Counted from the stretch's first letter, positions 8,050 through 15,977 are shown. The stretch is DNA of 64,000 nt from Selenomonadales bacterium (GCA_029975165.1 JARKPR010000090.1:1-64000); one strand, 5' to 3'. Program-made: numbers and translations. Notes: generated from the letters alone by a model not told the origin.

Positions 8050-8352
8050 ATGAATCTGAGAATAACGCCGAAGGCGCGGGAAATCGTCGCCGATCGCGGC
8101 AACAACGTCACCGTCGGCCTGGACAAACAAGTTTGCTATAGCTGAGGCGGGGCTCAGTCGCGAGACATCCCGTCCGTGCGATGGGGCATGCCTAAACCAG
8201 CCGAGCTTGGCGAATACGAAAAAGCGAACATTGACGGCGTGTCCGTTTATGTTCATAATGCAATCAGGGGCGCCGCCAATGCCCGCATTGACGTGGTGAC
8301 CGGCGGAGTGGGCACTAAGCTCATACTTCTGGGATTTGCCGGGAGCAAATAA
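8050..8352 (+). CDS. Small HesB/CC-Se-like selenoprotein (UGA = Sec)
   Basis: The ATG at 8050 follows GGCGGAAG. The frame reads 31 residues, hits TGA at 8143-8145, and continues open to TAA at 8350-8352 with consistent protein-like sequence (GKPKPAELGEY-like loop, then IDGVSVYVHN). With UGA as selenocysteine it is a 100-residue protein containing CYSUGG, a CxxU redox motif at residues 29-32. Length and layout resemble the small (seleno)proteins of the HesB-like or CC/Se-motif type, in which Cys often replaces Sec. A stem-loop follows the UGA, and a YedE selenium module lies at 55 kb. The alternative is a pseudogene with a nonsense codon. No selA/B/C/D genes are in the window. Confidence 0.7.
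8146..8186 (+). promoter_or_regulatory. Candidate bacterial SECIS element
   Basis: Directly after the UGA, GGCGGG (8146-8151) can pair with CCCGTC (8169-8174) with an inner CTC/GAG helix and loop AGTCGC. An alternative hairpin pairs TCCC (8168-8171) with GGGG (8183-8186) and has a loop starting GT about 26 nt after the UGA, closer to the usual bacterial spacing. Bacterial SECIS elements need a G near the start of the apical loop, and both candidates have a GU there. I cannot decide between them by eye. Confidence 0.45.
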
Positions 8353-8360
8353 AGTTCCCG

Positions 8361-8392
8361 TTCGGCAGGCGGCAACCTGTCTGCCGAATTTA
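8361..8392 (+). terminator. Hairpin after the selenoprotein gene
   Basis: TTCGGCAG (8361-8368) pairs with CTGCCGAA (8381-8388), followed by a short T-containing tail. It ends the selenoprotein transcript or attenuates it. Confidence 0.5.
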
Positions 8393-8449
8393 TGGCGCGG
8401 CAGGTTTTCCTTTCGCACCTTTAATGGGACCTCCGTGCATATAAGGTTT

Positions 8450-8480
8450 AGAGGCTGCCGTTATGGCAGCCTCTCATTTT
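8450..8480 (+). terminator. Strong hairpin terminator
   Basis: AGAGGCTGCC (8450-8459) pairs perfectly with GGCAGCCTCT (8465-8474), followed by CATTTTC. With the hairpin at 8361 it makes two successive stops before the next promoter. Confidence 0.65.
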
Positions 8481-8530
8481 CAGGCCGGCTAAGTAATTAG
8501 CAGGTGAGCGGCGTCCCGGTGTAAGATGAC

Positions 8531-8559
8531 TTGTCTTTTGCCGGTGAAGCTGTTAAAAT
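8531..8559 (+). promoter_or_regulatory. Sigma-A-like promoter abutting the next ATG
   Basis: TTGTCT (8531-8536) and TAAAAT (8554-8559) are separated by 17 bp. The -10 box ends immediately before the ATG at 8560, so a transcript from here would begin inside the annotated frame, favouring the internal ATG at 8623. Confidence 0.4.
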
Positions 8560-9276
8560 ATGAACTGGCTGGAAGCCCGGATTTTCCGCGGGTTGGCGGC
8601 GCTGGCCGCCGAGGATCGCGGCATGGGGGTGAACGGGATGGCGGAGTCGTTTTCCGAGAAAGGCCGGCTGCCGGCCTGTACGCTGGATGAGGCCCTGTTC
8701 GACGGGATATGGTCGGCTATCGGCCAGGGCGGCGAATTCCTCTGGCAGGCTGTCGTCGGCACGGGCGGCGACTTGCTCGGCAAGCAGAAGGACCGCCCGC
8801 AGGAGATCGTCACCGACCGGCGGCGTCTGAGCGAGCTGCTCGCCGTGCTGCCCCGCATCGACAGCCTGCAGTTCACGGCCGAGGTGGCCGGGAAAGGCGC
8901 GGTGTCGCTCACCTTCCGCAATTATAATCCCCCGGCCGGCGCTCTGGTGGTCGCCGGCGAGGACGAAGCCTGGACGGCGGACCGCTTCGCCGCCCTCGCC
9001 GCCCTGTTCGCATCGCGGCGCGACGAACGGGCCGACCGCCTGTACGGGAAAGCGGTTTTCGCAATGATAAATTCGGTTATGCCGCTTGCCGCGGCCTCGA
9101 TATTCGCCGTGGGGGCGGCCGTGCTGCTCGTTCCCGCCTGGATACGCCAGAGCGAGTTCCTGTGGTGGGTGACGGCCGGCACGGTGATGCTGACGCTGTG
9201 GCTGGCGGCGAAGATTTCCAACAGGCTGATCTACCGCTGCCTCAGCAGCCGTCCCTACACCCGCTGGGTTTCATAA
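8560..9276 (+). CDS. Unknown membrane protein, two C-terminal helices
   Basis: The 238-residue frame has a soluble N-terminal two-thirds and two hydrophobic segments near the C-terminus (about residues 170-190 and 197-217), ending on a short basic tail. I recognise no family. No Shine-Dalgarno precedes ATG 8560, and a good promoter overlaps that position, so the internal ATG at 8623 (behind GAGG, 217 residues) is a serious alternative. The gene ends 51 bp before pdaB. Confidence 0.6.
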   Translation: MNWLEARIFRGLAALAAEDRGMGVNGMAESFSEKGRLPACTLDEALFDGIWSAIGQGGEFLWQAVVGTGGDLLGKQKDRPQEIVTDRRRLSELLAVLPRIDSLQFTAEVAGKGAVSLTFRNYNPPAGALVVAGEDEAWTADRFAALAALFASRRDERADRLYGKAVFAMINSVMPLAAASIFAVGAAVLLVPAWIRQSEFLWWVTAGTVMLTLWLAAKISNRLIYRCLSSRPYTRWVS

Positions 9277-9299
9277 AAGCGTCCCCTCCCGCATACATA
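9273..9299 (+). promoter_or_regulatory. Sigma-E-like sporulation promoter of pdaB
   Basis: ATA (9273-9275) is followed after exactly 16 bp by CATACATA (9292-9299). This differs at one position from the mother-cell sigma-E pattern as I know it (ATA-N16-CATACANT). It overlaps the last codon of the upstream gene and sits about 30 bp before the deacetylase start. Confidence 0.45.
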
Positions 9300-9327
9300 C
9301 TAGTGATGTTGCGAGGAGGGGATCTGT

Positions 9328-10068
9328 ATGATTATCAGCCTGCGGCGCTTTGTCCACCACCGGCATCTTTTTTACAGTATCATCGGCCTGCTGGCCATCG
9401 GCACGCTGTACGTCCAGGTGGCCGACTTCGCCGCCGGCGGGCCGATGGCCATCGCCGGCACGCGCACCGACCAGAAGGTGGTGGCCCTGACCTTCGATCA
9501 TTCCTGGGGCAACAAGTTCACGCCCGCCATTCTCGATACGCTCAAGAAGAACGATCTCAAAGTGACCTTTTTCATCATGGGGCCGTGGGCTGCCAAGTAC
9601 CCCGACGTCGCCAAGCGGATGGTGGCCGACGGCCACGAGATCGCCAGCCACGGCTACCGGCACGAGAACTACGGCGATATGCCGCCCGAGTGGGTGCGGG
9701 AGGACATAACCAAGGCCCATGCGCTGATCAAGGAGGTGACCGGCTGCGACGCCAGCCTCATCCGCCCGCCGAACGGGCATTACAGCGCCAAGTCGCTTAA
9801 GGCCGCCGACGAGCTGGGCTACAAGACGATCATCTGGAATGTCGATTCGCTCGACTGGAAGAATCCCGGCCGCGACGTCATCGTCGACCGGGTCATGAAG
9901 CGGCTGAAGCCGGGGGCGATCATCCTCATGCACGCCTCCGACACGCCGGTGCAGACGGCCGACGCCCTGCCCATCCTGCTGGAGCGCATCAAGGGGGAGG
10001 GGTACCAGATCGTGACGGTGGGCGAGCTGCTGAAGAACTGCAGCGAGCGCGGGATACAGCGGCACTGA
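9328..10068 (+). CDS. pdaB: PdaB-like polysaccharide deacetylase
   Basis: ATG 9328 follows GAGGAGGGG. The 246-residue protein has an N-terminal membrane anchor (about residues 12-33) and a NodB-type deacetylase domain. Motifs are TFDHSW (about residue 55, where most family members have a second Asp in place of His), HEIASHGYRH for the metal histidines, and RPPNG. Size and order match sporulation protein PdaB, needed to keep spores intact after release of the mature spore in Bacillus. The sigma-E-like promoter supports that role. It would act on peptidoglycan outside the membrane. Confidence 0.8.
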   Translation: MIISLRRFVHHRHLFYSIIGLLAIGTLYVQVADFAAGGPMAIAGTRTDQKVVALTFDHSWGNKFTPAILDTLKKNDLKVTFFIMGPWAAKYPDVAKRMVADGHEIASHGYRHENYGDMPPEWVREDITKAHALIKEVTGCDASLIRPPNGHYSAKSLKAADELGYKTIIWNVDSLDWKNPGRDVIVDRVMKRLKPGAIILMHASDTPVQTADALPILLERIKGEGYQIVTVGELLKNCSERGIQRH

Positions 10069-10074
10069 GAAGTT

Positions 10075-10108
10075 CGGGCAGGCAGGCAGCCTGCCCGAGT
10101 TCTTTTCG
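10075..10108 (+). terminator. Terminator after pdaB
   Basis: CGGGCAGGC (10075-10083) pairs with GCCTGCCCG (10089-10097), followed by AGTTCTTTT. Confidence 0.7.
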
Positions 10109-10183
10109 GCTTTGCAGGAAAAGACTAAATATGGGCGAAGTACGTTCAGGGGAATTTGCGGCAGGAAACGCCCCTAAATGACA

Positions 10184-10213
10184 TTTACAAACGGCGGCAG
10201 ATTATGGTATAGT
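10184..10213 (+). promoter_or_regulatory. Sigma-A-like promoter of guaA
   Basis: TTTACA (10184-10189) and TATAGT (10208-10213) are spaced by 18 bp, about 30 bp before the guaA start. I see no purine aptamer in this leader. Confidence 0.55.
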
Positions 10214-10243
10214 GAGGGCTAACAAAGGAGGCTTGGTAGCGAC

Positions 10244-11785
10244 ATGACGGCAGCGAACCACGAAACTATGCTGGTGATGGATTTCGGCGGCCAGTACAGC
10301 CAGCTTATCGCCCGCCGCATCCGCGAATGCGGCGTGTATTGCGAGATCGTACCCTTCAACACCGGACTGGACAAGCTGCGGGCCATGAAGCCCAAGGGCA
10401 TCGTGTTTTCCGGCGGCCCGAACAGTGTGTACGCCGACGGCGCGCCGCACTGCGACCCGGGCGTGTTCGAACTGGGTGTGCCGGTGCTGGGCATCTGCTA
10501 CGGCATGCAGTTGACGACGCACCTGCTGGGCGGCAAGGTGGCCCACGCGGCGTCGCGCGAGTACGGCAGCACGCGGCTTTATATCGACCGGCGCGACAGC
10601 ATTTTCGCCGAGCTCGCCAGCGAGACGCAGGTGTGGATGAGCCACGGCGACCACATCACCGAGCCGCCGCCCGGCTTCGAGGTCACCGCCCACACCAACA
10701 GTTCGCCGGTGGCGGCGATGGCCGACACGGCCAGGAACTTGTACGGGGTGCAGTTCCATCCCGAGGTGGTGCATACGCCGGAAGGCATGAAGATGCTGCG
10801 CAACTTCCTGTTCGACATCTGCGGCTGCAAGGGCGACTGGGACATGGGGTCGTTCGTCGACCAGGCGGTGGCCGCCGTCCGCGCCAAGGTGGGGGACAAG
10901 CGGGTGCTGTGCGGCCTGTCGGGCGGCGTGGATTCGTCGGTGGCCGCCGTGCTCGTCCACAAGTCGGTGGGCGACCAACTGACGTGCGTGTTCGTCAATC
11001 ACGGCTTCCTGCGCAAGGGCGAGGCCGAGCAGGTGGTGAAGACGTTCCGCGACGGCTTCCATATCAATCTGGTATACGTCGACGCCACCGAGCGCTTCAT
11101 GAAGCGGATGGCCGGCGTGACCGACCCGGAAGCCAAGCGCAAGATAATCGGCGAGGAGTTCATCCGCGTGTTCGAGGCCGAGGCGGCCAAGCTGGGCGAT
11201 ATCGAGTTCTTGGTCCAGGGAACGCTGTACCCGGACGTGATCGAGAGCGGCACGGCCACGGCGGCGGTCATAAAGAGCCACCACAATGTCGGCGGCCTGC
11301 CGGAGGATATGAAGTTCCAACTGGTCGAGCCGCTGCGCGACCTGTTCAAGGACGAGGTACGGGCGCTGGGACGCGAGCTCAACATGCCGGAGGACATCAT
11401 CTGGCGCCAGCCTTTCCCCGGCCCCGGCCTGGCCATCCGCATCATCGGCGAGGTAACGTGGGAGCGGCTGGAGATCCTGCGGGAGGCGGACGCGATCGTT
11501 TACCAGGAGATCAAGATCGCCGGGCTGTACCGCAAGGTGTGGCAGTCGTTCGCCGTGCTGCTGGCCACCAAAAGCGTGGGCGTGATGGGCGACGAGCGTA
11601 CGTACGCTTACACGATCGGCCTCAGGGTGGTGGCGAGCGAGGACGGCATGACGGCCGACTGGGTGCGGCTGCCGTACGAGGTGCTGGACGGCATCTCGCG
11701 GCGGATCGTCAACGAGGTCAAGGGCGTCAACCGGGTGGTGTACGATGTCACCTCCAAGCCGCCGAGCACGATCGAGTGGGAATAG
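10244..11785 (+). CDS. guaA: GMP synthase (glutamine-hydrolysing)
   Basis: The 513-residue protein amidates XMP to GMP with ATP and glutamine. The N-terminal class I glutaminase has GGPNSVY, the nucleophile Cys in GICYGMQ and the His-Glu pair in HPEVVHT. The ATP-pyrophosphatase domain has the PP-loop [10 protein letters not shown] (about residue 222), and the C-terminal dimerisation domain ends in the expected [15 protein letters not shown] precedes ATG 10244. It has its own promoter and terminator, separate from the purine operon 7 kb downstream. Confidence 0.97.
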   Translation: MTAANHETMLVMDFGGQYSQLIARRIRECGVYCEIVPFNTGLDKLRAMKPKGIVFSGGPNSVYADGAPHCDPGVFELGVPVLGICYGMQLTTHLLGGKVAHAASREYGSTRLYIDRRDSIFAELASETQVWMSHGDHITEPPPGFEVTAHTNSSPVAAMADTARNLYGVQFHPEVVHTPEGMKMLRNFLFDICGCKGDWDMGSFVDQAVAAVRAKVGDKRVLCGLSGGVDSSVAAVLVHKSVGDQLTCVFVNHGFLRKGEAEQVVKTFRDGFHINLVYVDATERFMKRMAGVTDPEAKRKIIGEEFIRVFEAEAAKLGDIEFLVQGTLYPDVIESGTATAAVIKSHHNVGGLPEDMKFQLVEPLRDLFKDEVRALGRELNMPEDIIWRQPFPGPGLAIRIIGEVTWERLEILREADAIVYQEIKIAGLYRKVWQSFAVLLATKSVGVMGDERTYAYTIGLRVVASEDGMTADWVRLPYEVLDGISRRIVNEVKGVNRVVYDVTSKPPSTIEWE

Positions 11786-11800
11786 GGAAACGAAAAAGGT

Positions 11801-11832
11801 GCCCCGGCTCAGTGATGGGCCGGGGCGTTTGT
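11801..11832 (+). terminator. Terminator after guaA
   Basis: GCCCCGGC (11801-11808) pairs with GCCGGGGC (11819-11826), followed by GTTTGTGT. Confidence 0.65.
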
Positions 11833-11862
11833 GTATGCGGCAAGTTTTCTGGAAAATCATCA

Positions 11863-11891
11863 TTGCCAAACGGCCCGAGAAGTAGTAAAAT
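11863..11891 (+). promoter_or_regulatory. Sigma-A-like promoter of rarD
   Basis: TTGCCA (11863-11868) and TAAAAT (11886-11891) have exact 17-bp spacing. The rarD start lies about 75 bp downstream. Confidence 0.55.
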
Positions 11892-11966
11892 ACGACATCA
11901 TGCGCGATGCCATTTTCCGCCTGGAAGGCGGGTGGACGCTGAATAATATACCGAGGTAAATGCCCG

Positions 11967-12908
11967 ATGATGAGCGACAGGTTCCCGAAAATCGGCGCCG
12001 GCCTCGCGTCGGCGGTCGGCTGCTATGTGGTATGGGGCTTCCTGCCTATATACTGGAAGCTCATCGACCATGTGCCGGCCTTGGAGATTCTGGCGCACCG
12101 CGTGATATGGTCGCTGGTGTTCCTGGCCGGCCTGCTGGCCGTGACCGGCAGGGTGGGCCCGGCCCGCCGCGAGGTGGCGGCGATCGTGGCCAAGAAGAAA
12201 AAAGTCGCCGGTGTGCTGGCGGCGACGATTCTTATTACGGTAAACTGGTTCATCTATATCTGGGCGGTCAACGACAGCCGCATCCTGGAGACCAGCCTCG
12301 GCTACTACATAAACCCGCTTGTGAGCGTGCTGCTCGGCGTTGCCGTGCTGAAGGAGCGGCTCACCCGCCGCCAGGCGGCGGCGGTGGCGCTGGCGGCCTT
12401 TGGCGTGCTCAACCAGACCGTCCATATCGGCGGCCTGCCGTGGGTGTCGCTGTCGCTGGCCGTCACTTTCGGACTGTACGGGCTGTGCAAGAAGATGCTG
12501 GGCATCGGGGCGGTGACCGGCATTACGCTGGAGACGCTCCTGTTGACGCCGGTCGCTCTCGCCTACCTCGCCTGGCTGCAGGGCCAAGGGCTGGGCGCGT
12601 TCACGCCGGCCGAGCCGGTTACCGCCTGGCTGCTGTTCGGCACCGGGGCGGCGACGGCGGTGCCGTTCCTGCTGTTCGCCGACGCCGCCAACCGCATCCC
12701 GTTGTCCGTTCTCGGTTTCGTCCAGTACCTGTCGCCGACGATCGCGATGTTCGTGGGCATTTTCATGTACCATGAGCCTTTTTCCGCCACCCAGTTCGTA
12801 TCGTTCGCCTTTATTTGGGCGGCGCTGGCCGTGTTTTCCCTCGGCCGGACGGGGGCGCCGGCCCGGCGGGAAGCGGCGCCGGCCGCGGCGCGGGAAACGG
12901 CGAAGTAA
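11967..12908 (+). CDS. rarD: RarD-type EamA transporter
   Basis: The 313-residue protein has about ten membrane helices in two EamA repeats. RarD hallmarks are YVVWGFLPIYWKL near the start, EILAHRVIWS, NWFIYIWAV, and SLGYYINPLVSVLLG. RarD-family members are drug/metabolite exporters (the name derives from a chloramphenicol-sensitivity annotation); the substrate here is unknown. GAGGTAA precedes ATG 11967. The C-terminal 20 residues are Ala/Arg-rich and probably cytoplasmic. Confidence 0.9.
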   Translation: MMSDRFPKIGAGLASAVGCYVVWGFLPIYWKLIDHVPALEILAHRVIWSLVFLAGLLAVTGRVGPARREVAAIVAKKKKVAGVLAATILITVNWFIYIWAVNDSRILETSLGYYINPLVSVLLGVAVLKERLTRRQAAAVALAAFGVLNQTVHIGGLPWVSLSLAVTFGLYGLCKKMLGIGAVTGITLETLLLTPVALAYLAWLQGQGLGAFTPAEPVTAWLLFGTGAATAVPFLLFADAANRIPLSVLGFVQYLSPTIAMFVGIFMYHEPFSATQFVSFAFIWAALAVFSLGRTGAPARREAAPAAARETAK

Positions 12909-12914
12909 AAAGGT

Positions 12915-12945
12915 GCCGGGGCGAAAGACGAAGCCTCGGCTTTTT
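12915..12945 (+). terminator. Terminator after rarD
   Basis: GCCGGGG (12915-12921) pairs with CCTCGGC (12934-12940) with one G-T pair, followed by TTTTT. Confidence 0.6.
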
Positions 12946-13053
12946 CGGTCTATCAGAAAGTATAACTTTCCGATAGACATAAGTGCAACTATGGCTCCGC
13001 CTGCGCCTAAGAGGCTTGGCGGAGCCAAGTTTTCTAATGCCGGGGCCGCGGGG

Positions 13054-13242
13054 TCAGACTCTGATGTCGAGGCGGGTGCCGAGGTTGGGCGCCGGGGCGG
13101 GGGGCGCGGCCTTGGCGAGCAGGCTTGCCATGTTCCGGCCTTCCTGCCGGTAGGTGTCGAGGGCTTTTTTCATGACCATGAGGCCGGCGCCGGCGGCGGG
13201 CGCGGCGAGCGTGAGGGCTGGGTTTTGCAGCGAGACGTTCAT
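13054..13242 (-). CDS. YjfB-family putative motility protein
   Basis: The 62-residue product fits the small YjfB family: an alanine-rich N-terminus, a central helix with the pattern MKKALDTYRQEG, and a C-terminus ending in LGTRLDIRV. AGGAGGTG precedes the ATG. It lies 18 bp downstream of a PilZ-domain gene on the same strand, consistent with a link to motility or surface behaviour. The molecular role of the family is unknown. Confidence 0.7.
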   Translation of the reverse strand: MNVSLQNPALTLAAPAAGAGLMVMKKALDTYRQEGRNMASLLAKAAPPAPAPNLGTRLDIRV

Positions 13243-13260
13243 GGCGCACCTCCTGGGCGG

Positions 13261-13914
13261 TTATTCGAAGAATTCGAGCTCCTTCTTGCGCCGCTCGACC
13301 TGTTTCTTGAAGATGAATTTGACGATTTCGCCGCGGTCCCGCTCGCGGATGGCGGTGAATTTGATCGCGGCGGTGCGTTTGTCGCCGGGCGCCTCGGGCG
13401 GGATGTCGCGGATTACCTCGCCAAGCGCTTCGACGGCGCCTGTCCCCGGGAGGTTGACGGTGACCTTGACCCTGGTGCCGGCGACGAGCGGCCGGATGAG
13501 GGCGACCTTGAGGCCGCCGGCGCTGATGTCCCTGGTGAGGGTGGCGATGACGCCGCCATTTTCTTCGCCGACGAGTTCGAGGGTGGCGTCGAGGACGACG
13601 CGGATGCGGACGTGGGAGCGCAGCTGGATCTTTTTGACGTCGGCGGGCGGGGTTATGACCCAAACGGGGACAGGGTCGGCGTTATGGCTGAGGAGGGTGG
13701 CTTTGTACAGGTAGGCGCAGGTGTCGGCGGCGGCGCGCACGCCCATCTCCCGGCCTGCGGAGGGCGGGAGGTAGAAGCCCCGCCGGTACGGGGCGGCGAT
13801 GGTCATGGAGTGGCGGCCGATGTCTTCGATGCGGCTGTAAAAGATGTGGCGGCGGCCGGTGCCGGGGTCTTCGACGATGATGTCGAGCTTTTGCCTTGGT
13901 TCGAATGCGTTCAT
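13261..13914 (-). CDS. PilZ-domain flagellar brake-like protein
   Basis: The 217-residue protein has an N-terminal YcgR/PilZN-like beta domain (residues 5-95) and a C-terminal PilZ domain. The c-di-GMP motifs are visible: RSHVRIRV (RxxxR, about residue 98) and DISAGGLKV (D/NxSxxG, about residue 131). Such proteins bind c-di-GMP and slow flagellar motors or control polysaccharide. A ribosome binding site GAGAGGG precedes the ATG. It forms a two-gene unit with the YjfB-like gene. Confidence 0.85.
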   Translation of the reverse strand: MNAFEPRQKLDIIVEDPGTGRRHIFYSRIEDIGRHSMTIAAPYRRGFYLPPSAGREMGVRAAADTCAYLYKATLLSHNADPVPVWVITPPADVKKIQLRSHVRIRVVLDATLELVGEENGGVIATLTRDISAGGLKVALIRPLVAGTRVKVTVNLPGTGAVEALGEVIRDIPPEAPGDKRTAAIKFTAIRERDRGEIVKFIFKKQVERRKKELEFFE

Positions 13915-14053
13915 GGCGAACCCTCTCTCTCCGTTTGCCGAAGTATCGGGGTTATATAATCCATTCTACGGCCTGGCGGCGATTTCCTGCCGGGCGGCGG
14001 GCGGGTGGCGGGACATAGGACCGGGCGCCCGGTAAAATAAGGCTTTGGTCCTC

Positions 14054-14173
14054 TTACGCTGCCGGCGGATTTATGGTTAAATTAAGGTGCCAGAATCTCC
14101 TTGAACGAGCGCGAGGAGAGGAACGAGAACCGATGAGCGCAATCCCGCGGCCAGGGCGGGGTTGCGCTTTTTT
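14054..14173 (+). ncRNA. Candidate short RNA with promoter and terminator
   Basis: TTACGC (14054-14059) and TTAAAT (14077-14082) at 17-bp spacing form a plausible promoter. A transcript starting near 14088 would end about 85 nt later at a strong terminator: GCGCAATCCCGC (14137-14148) against GCGGGGTTGCGC (14156-14167), then TTTTTT. Inside, TCTCCT (14095-14100) can pair with AGGAGA (14113-14118). A GAGGAGAGGAAC site before ATG 14134 could start a small peptide running through the terminator. The rest of the 13915-14361 gap shows only promoter-like sequence. Confidence 0.35.
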
Positions 14174-14307
14174 CGGGCCTGGGGCGGCACGGCGGCAAAA
14201 AGAGGCGGAAACAGTCGAAAACGGCCAAGGCCGCCCGTTTTGACGGGCGCGGGAGGCGGCGCGGCCGAAGGGACTGCTGCCGCTTGTTCCTTTTTTCTGG
14301 CAGGGCA

Positions 14308-14316
14308 TGATATAAT
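14308..14316 (+). promoter_or_regulatory. Extended -10 promoter of the CNNM/CBS gene
   Basis: TGATATAAT is an extended -10 element with a perfect TATAAT (14311-14316). No clear -35 at 17 bp is seen. Confidence 0.5.
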
Positions 14317-14361
14317 ATTAGCTAATAGTCATAAAATTCGCGAGGAGAGTGTTATCCACTT

Positions 14362-15702
14362 TTGGAAAGCCCTTCTATAAGTACGGAGCTGGCCATCATT
14401 TTTTCGCTGATCATCGCCAACGGGTTCTTCGCCCTCGCCGAGATGGCGGTCGTGTCTTCGCGGACGGGGCGGCTGGAGGCGATGGCGGCGCAGGGCGACC
14501 GCGGCGCCGGCCGAGCGCTGGCGTTGGCCAAGGAGCCGACGGATATGCTGTCGGCCATCCAGGTGGGGATTACGTTGATCGGCATCCTGACGGGCGCCTT
14601 CGGCGGGGCTACGCTGTCCGGCCACTTGGCGGCCTGGCTGAGGCAGGTGCCGGCGCTGGCGCGCTCCGCCGATACGGCGAGCCTGGTGCTGGTGGTGGCC
14701 GGCATAACCTATGTGTCGCTGGTGGTGGGCGAACTGGTGCCGAAGCGCATCGCCCTTAACAATCCCGAGCCGATCGCCGCTTTTGTGGCCAGGCCGGTGG
14801 CGTTTTTCGTCCGCCTCGTGCGGCCGCTCGTCAAGGTGCTGAGCCTGTCGACGCGGTTCGTGCTGGCCGCTGTGAGCGCCAAGCCGCCGGACGAGCCGCC
14901 GGTGACCGAGGAAGAGGTGAAGGTGATGCTCGGGCAGGGGGCCCAGCACGGCGTGTTCGAGGAGAGCGAACGGGAGATGGTGGAGAATATCTTCCAGCTC
15001 AGCGATATGCGGGCCGGGGCGCTGATGACGCCCCGCGTGCAGATAGAGTGGCTGGACCTCGAGGACGAGGCGCGCCAGAACCTCGACATAATCGCCGCCG
15101 GCAGCCATTCCTGCTTCCCGGTGGGCCGGGGCAGCCTGGACGACGTGGTGGGCGTGGTGTTCACCAAGGACCTGCTGGCCGACCATGTCGCCGGCAAGGA
15201 GCTCAATCTCGAGCAGGCGGCCCGCGAGCCGCTGTATGTGCCGCGCAGCATGCCGGCGCTGAAGGTGCTGGAGGCGTTCCGGGAAAAGAAGATGACAATC
15301 GCCCTGGTCATCGACGAGTTCGGCGGCATCGACGGCCTGGTGACGCTGAACGATATCATGGAGCATATCGTCGGCGGGATCGCGCTGGGCGACGAGGCCG
15401 CGGAAGAGGCGGTGCGGCGCGAGGACGGCTCGTGGCTGCTGGACGGGATGCTGGATATCGAGGAGTTCAAGGAGCTGTTCGACTTCGACGAGCTGCCTGA
15501 GGAGGAACGGGCCAATTACCAGACGCTGGGCGGGTTCGTGGTGTCGTACCTCGGGTTCATTCCCCGGGTGGGGGAGGTATTCACTTGGGGCGGCTGCCGC
15601 TTCGAGGTGATGGATATGGACCGCACGCGGGTGGACAAGGTGCTTGTGCAGGTTTTGCCGGCCGACGAAGAGGATAGCCGGAGCGAGTTTCCCCCGGTTT
15701 AA
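14362..15702 (+). CDS. CNNM/CBS-pair/CorC transporter-associated membrane protein
   Basis: The 446-residue protein belongs to the HlyC/CorC (hemolysin-like) family. It has an N-terminal DUF21/CNNM domain with about four membrane segments (residues 5-150), a CBS pair (about 205-330, including GVVFTKDLL and GLVTLNDIMEHIVG), and a C-terminal CorC_HlyC domain (about 350-440, TLGGFVVSYLGFIP). Members act in Mg2+ or Co2+ efflux, or nucleotide-sensed ion transport. The start is the TTG at 14362, and GAGGAGAG lies slightly far upstream; no better start exists in frame. Confidence 0.88.
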   Translation: MESPSISTELAIIFSLIIANGFFALAEMAVVSSRTGRLEAMAAQGDRGAGRALALAKEPTDMLSAIQVGITLIGILTGAFGGATLSGHLAAWLRQVPALARSADTASLVLVVAGITYVSLVVGELVPKRIALNNPEPIAAFVARPVAFFVRLVRPLVKVLSLSTRFVLAAVSAKPPDEPPVTEEEVKVMLGQGAQHGVFEESEREMVENIFQLSDMRAGALMTPRVQIEWLDLEDEARQNLDIIAAGSHSCFPVGRGSLDDVVGVVFTKDLLADHVAGKELNLEQAAREPLYVPRSMPALKVLEAFREKKMTIALVIDEFGGIDGLVTLNDIMEHIVGGIALGDEAAEEAVRREDGSWLLDGMLDIEEFKELFDFDELPEEERANYQTLGGFVVSYLGFIPRVGEVFTWGGCRFEVMDMDRTRVDKVLVQVLPADEEDSRSEFPPV

Positions 15703-15722
15703 GCCGGGGGTTTGCTTTTTTT
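15691..15722 (+). terminator. Terminator overlapping the CNNM gene stop
   Basis: CCCCCGG (15691-15697) pairs with CCGGGGG (15704-15710), followed by TTTGCTTTTTTT. The stop codon of the gene lies in the loop. Confidence 0.65.
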
Positions 15723-15773
15723 CGGGAAGAATTTCGGCGATCGGGGAAAACTAACGGCAGGAGGTGAGGAAAT

Positions 15774-15977
15774 ATGCCGAAAAGGACGGACAGCGAGGCC
15801 TTCGGCTCGGAGTACGCGATGAGCGCCGGCGACAACGCCGTTTCGCGCGCGCAGATCGACAGGTCGATCGTGTCCGCGGCCGTGGCCAACGAGCATTCTT
15901 TCCGCGCCGCCTGCATGGAGGGGCTGAAGGAGATCGGGGGTCAGGAAAAAAGGAAGACAAGGAGGGGTCCGGAGTGA
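15774..15977 (+). CDS. Unknown 67-residue protein
   Basis: AGGAGGTGAGG precedes ATG 15774, an excellent ribosome binding site. The product is hydrophilic and helical with alternating charges, has no membrane segment or recognisable motif, and ends in a Lys/Arg-rich tail. Its stop overlaps the GTG of the next small gene (GTGA), which implies translational coupling. I recognise no family. Confidence 0.55.
   Translation: MPKRTDSEAFGSEYAMSAGDNAVSRAQIDRSIVSAAVANEHSFRAACMEGLKEIGGQEKRKTRRGPE

Noticed and set aside
8143-8145. TGA as a simple nonsense mutation
   Set aside because: The CxxU-GG context, conserved-looking sequence after the TGA, stem-loop and selenium genes favour Sec; the pseudogene option is kept only as alternative.
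10202-11869. 555-codon open frame on the minus strand over guaA
   Set aside because: It mirrors the G+C-rich third codon position of guaA, has no ribosome binding site and a low-complexity His/Arg/Ala composition.
10327-11946. 539-codon plus-strand frame inside guaA
   Set aside because: It is a frame shadow of guaA with Arg/Gly-rich, non-protein-like sequence and no start signal.
12772-13959. 395-codon plus-strand frame over yjfB and pilZ genes
   Set aside because: It is antisense to two genes with clear motifs and ribosome binding sites, and has Gly/Asp-rich shadow composition.
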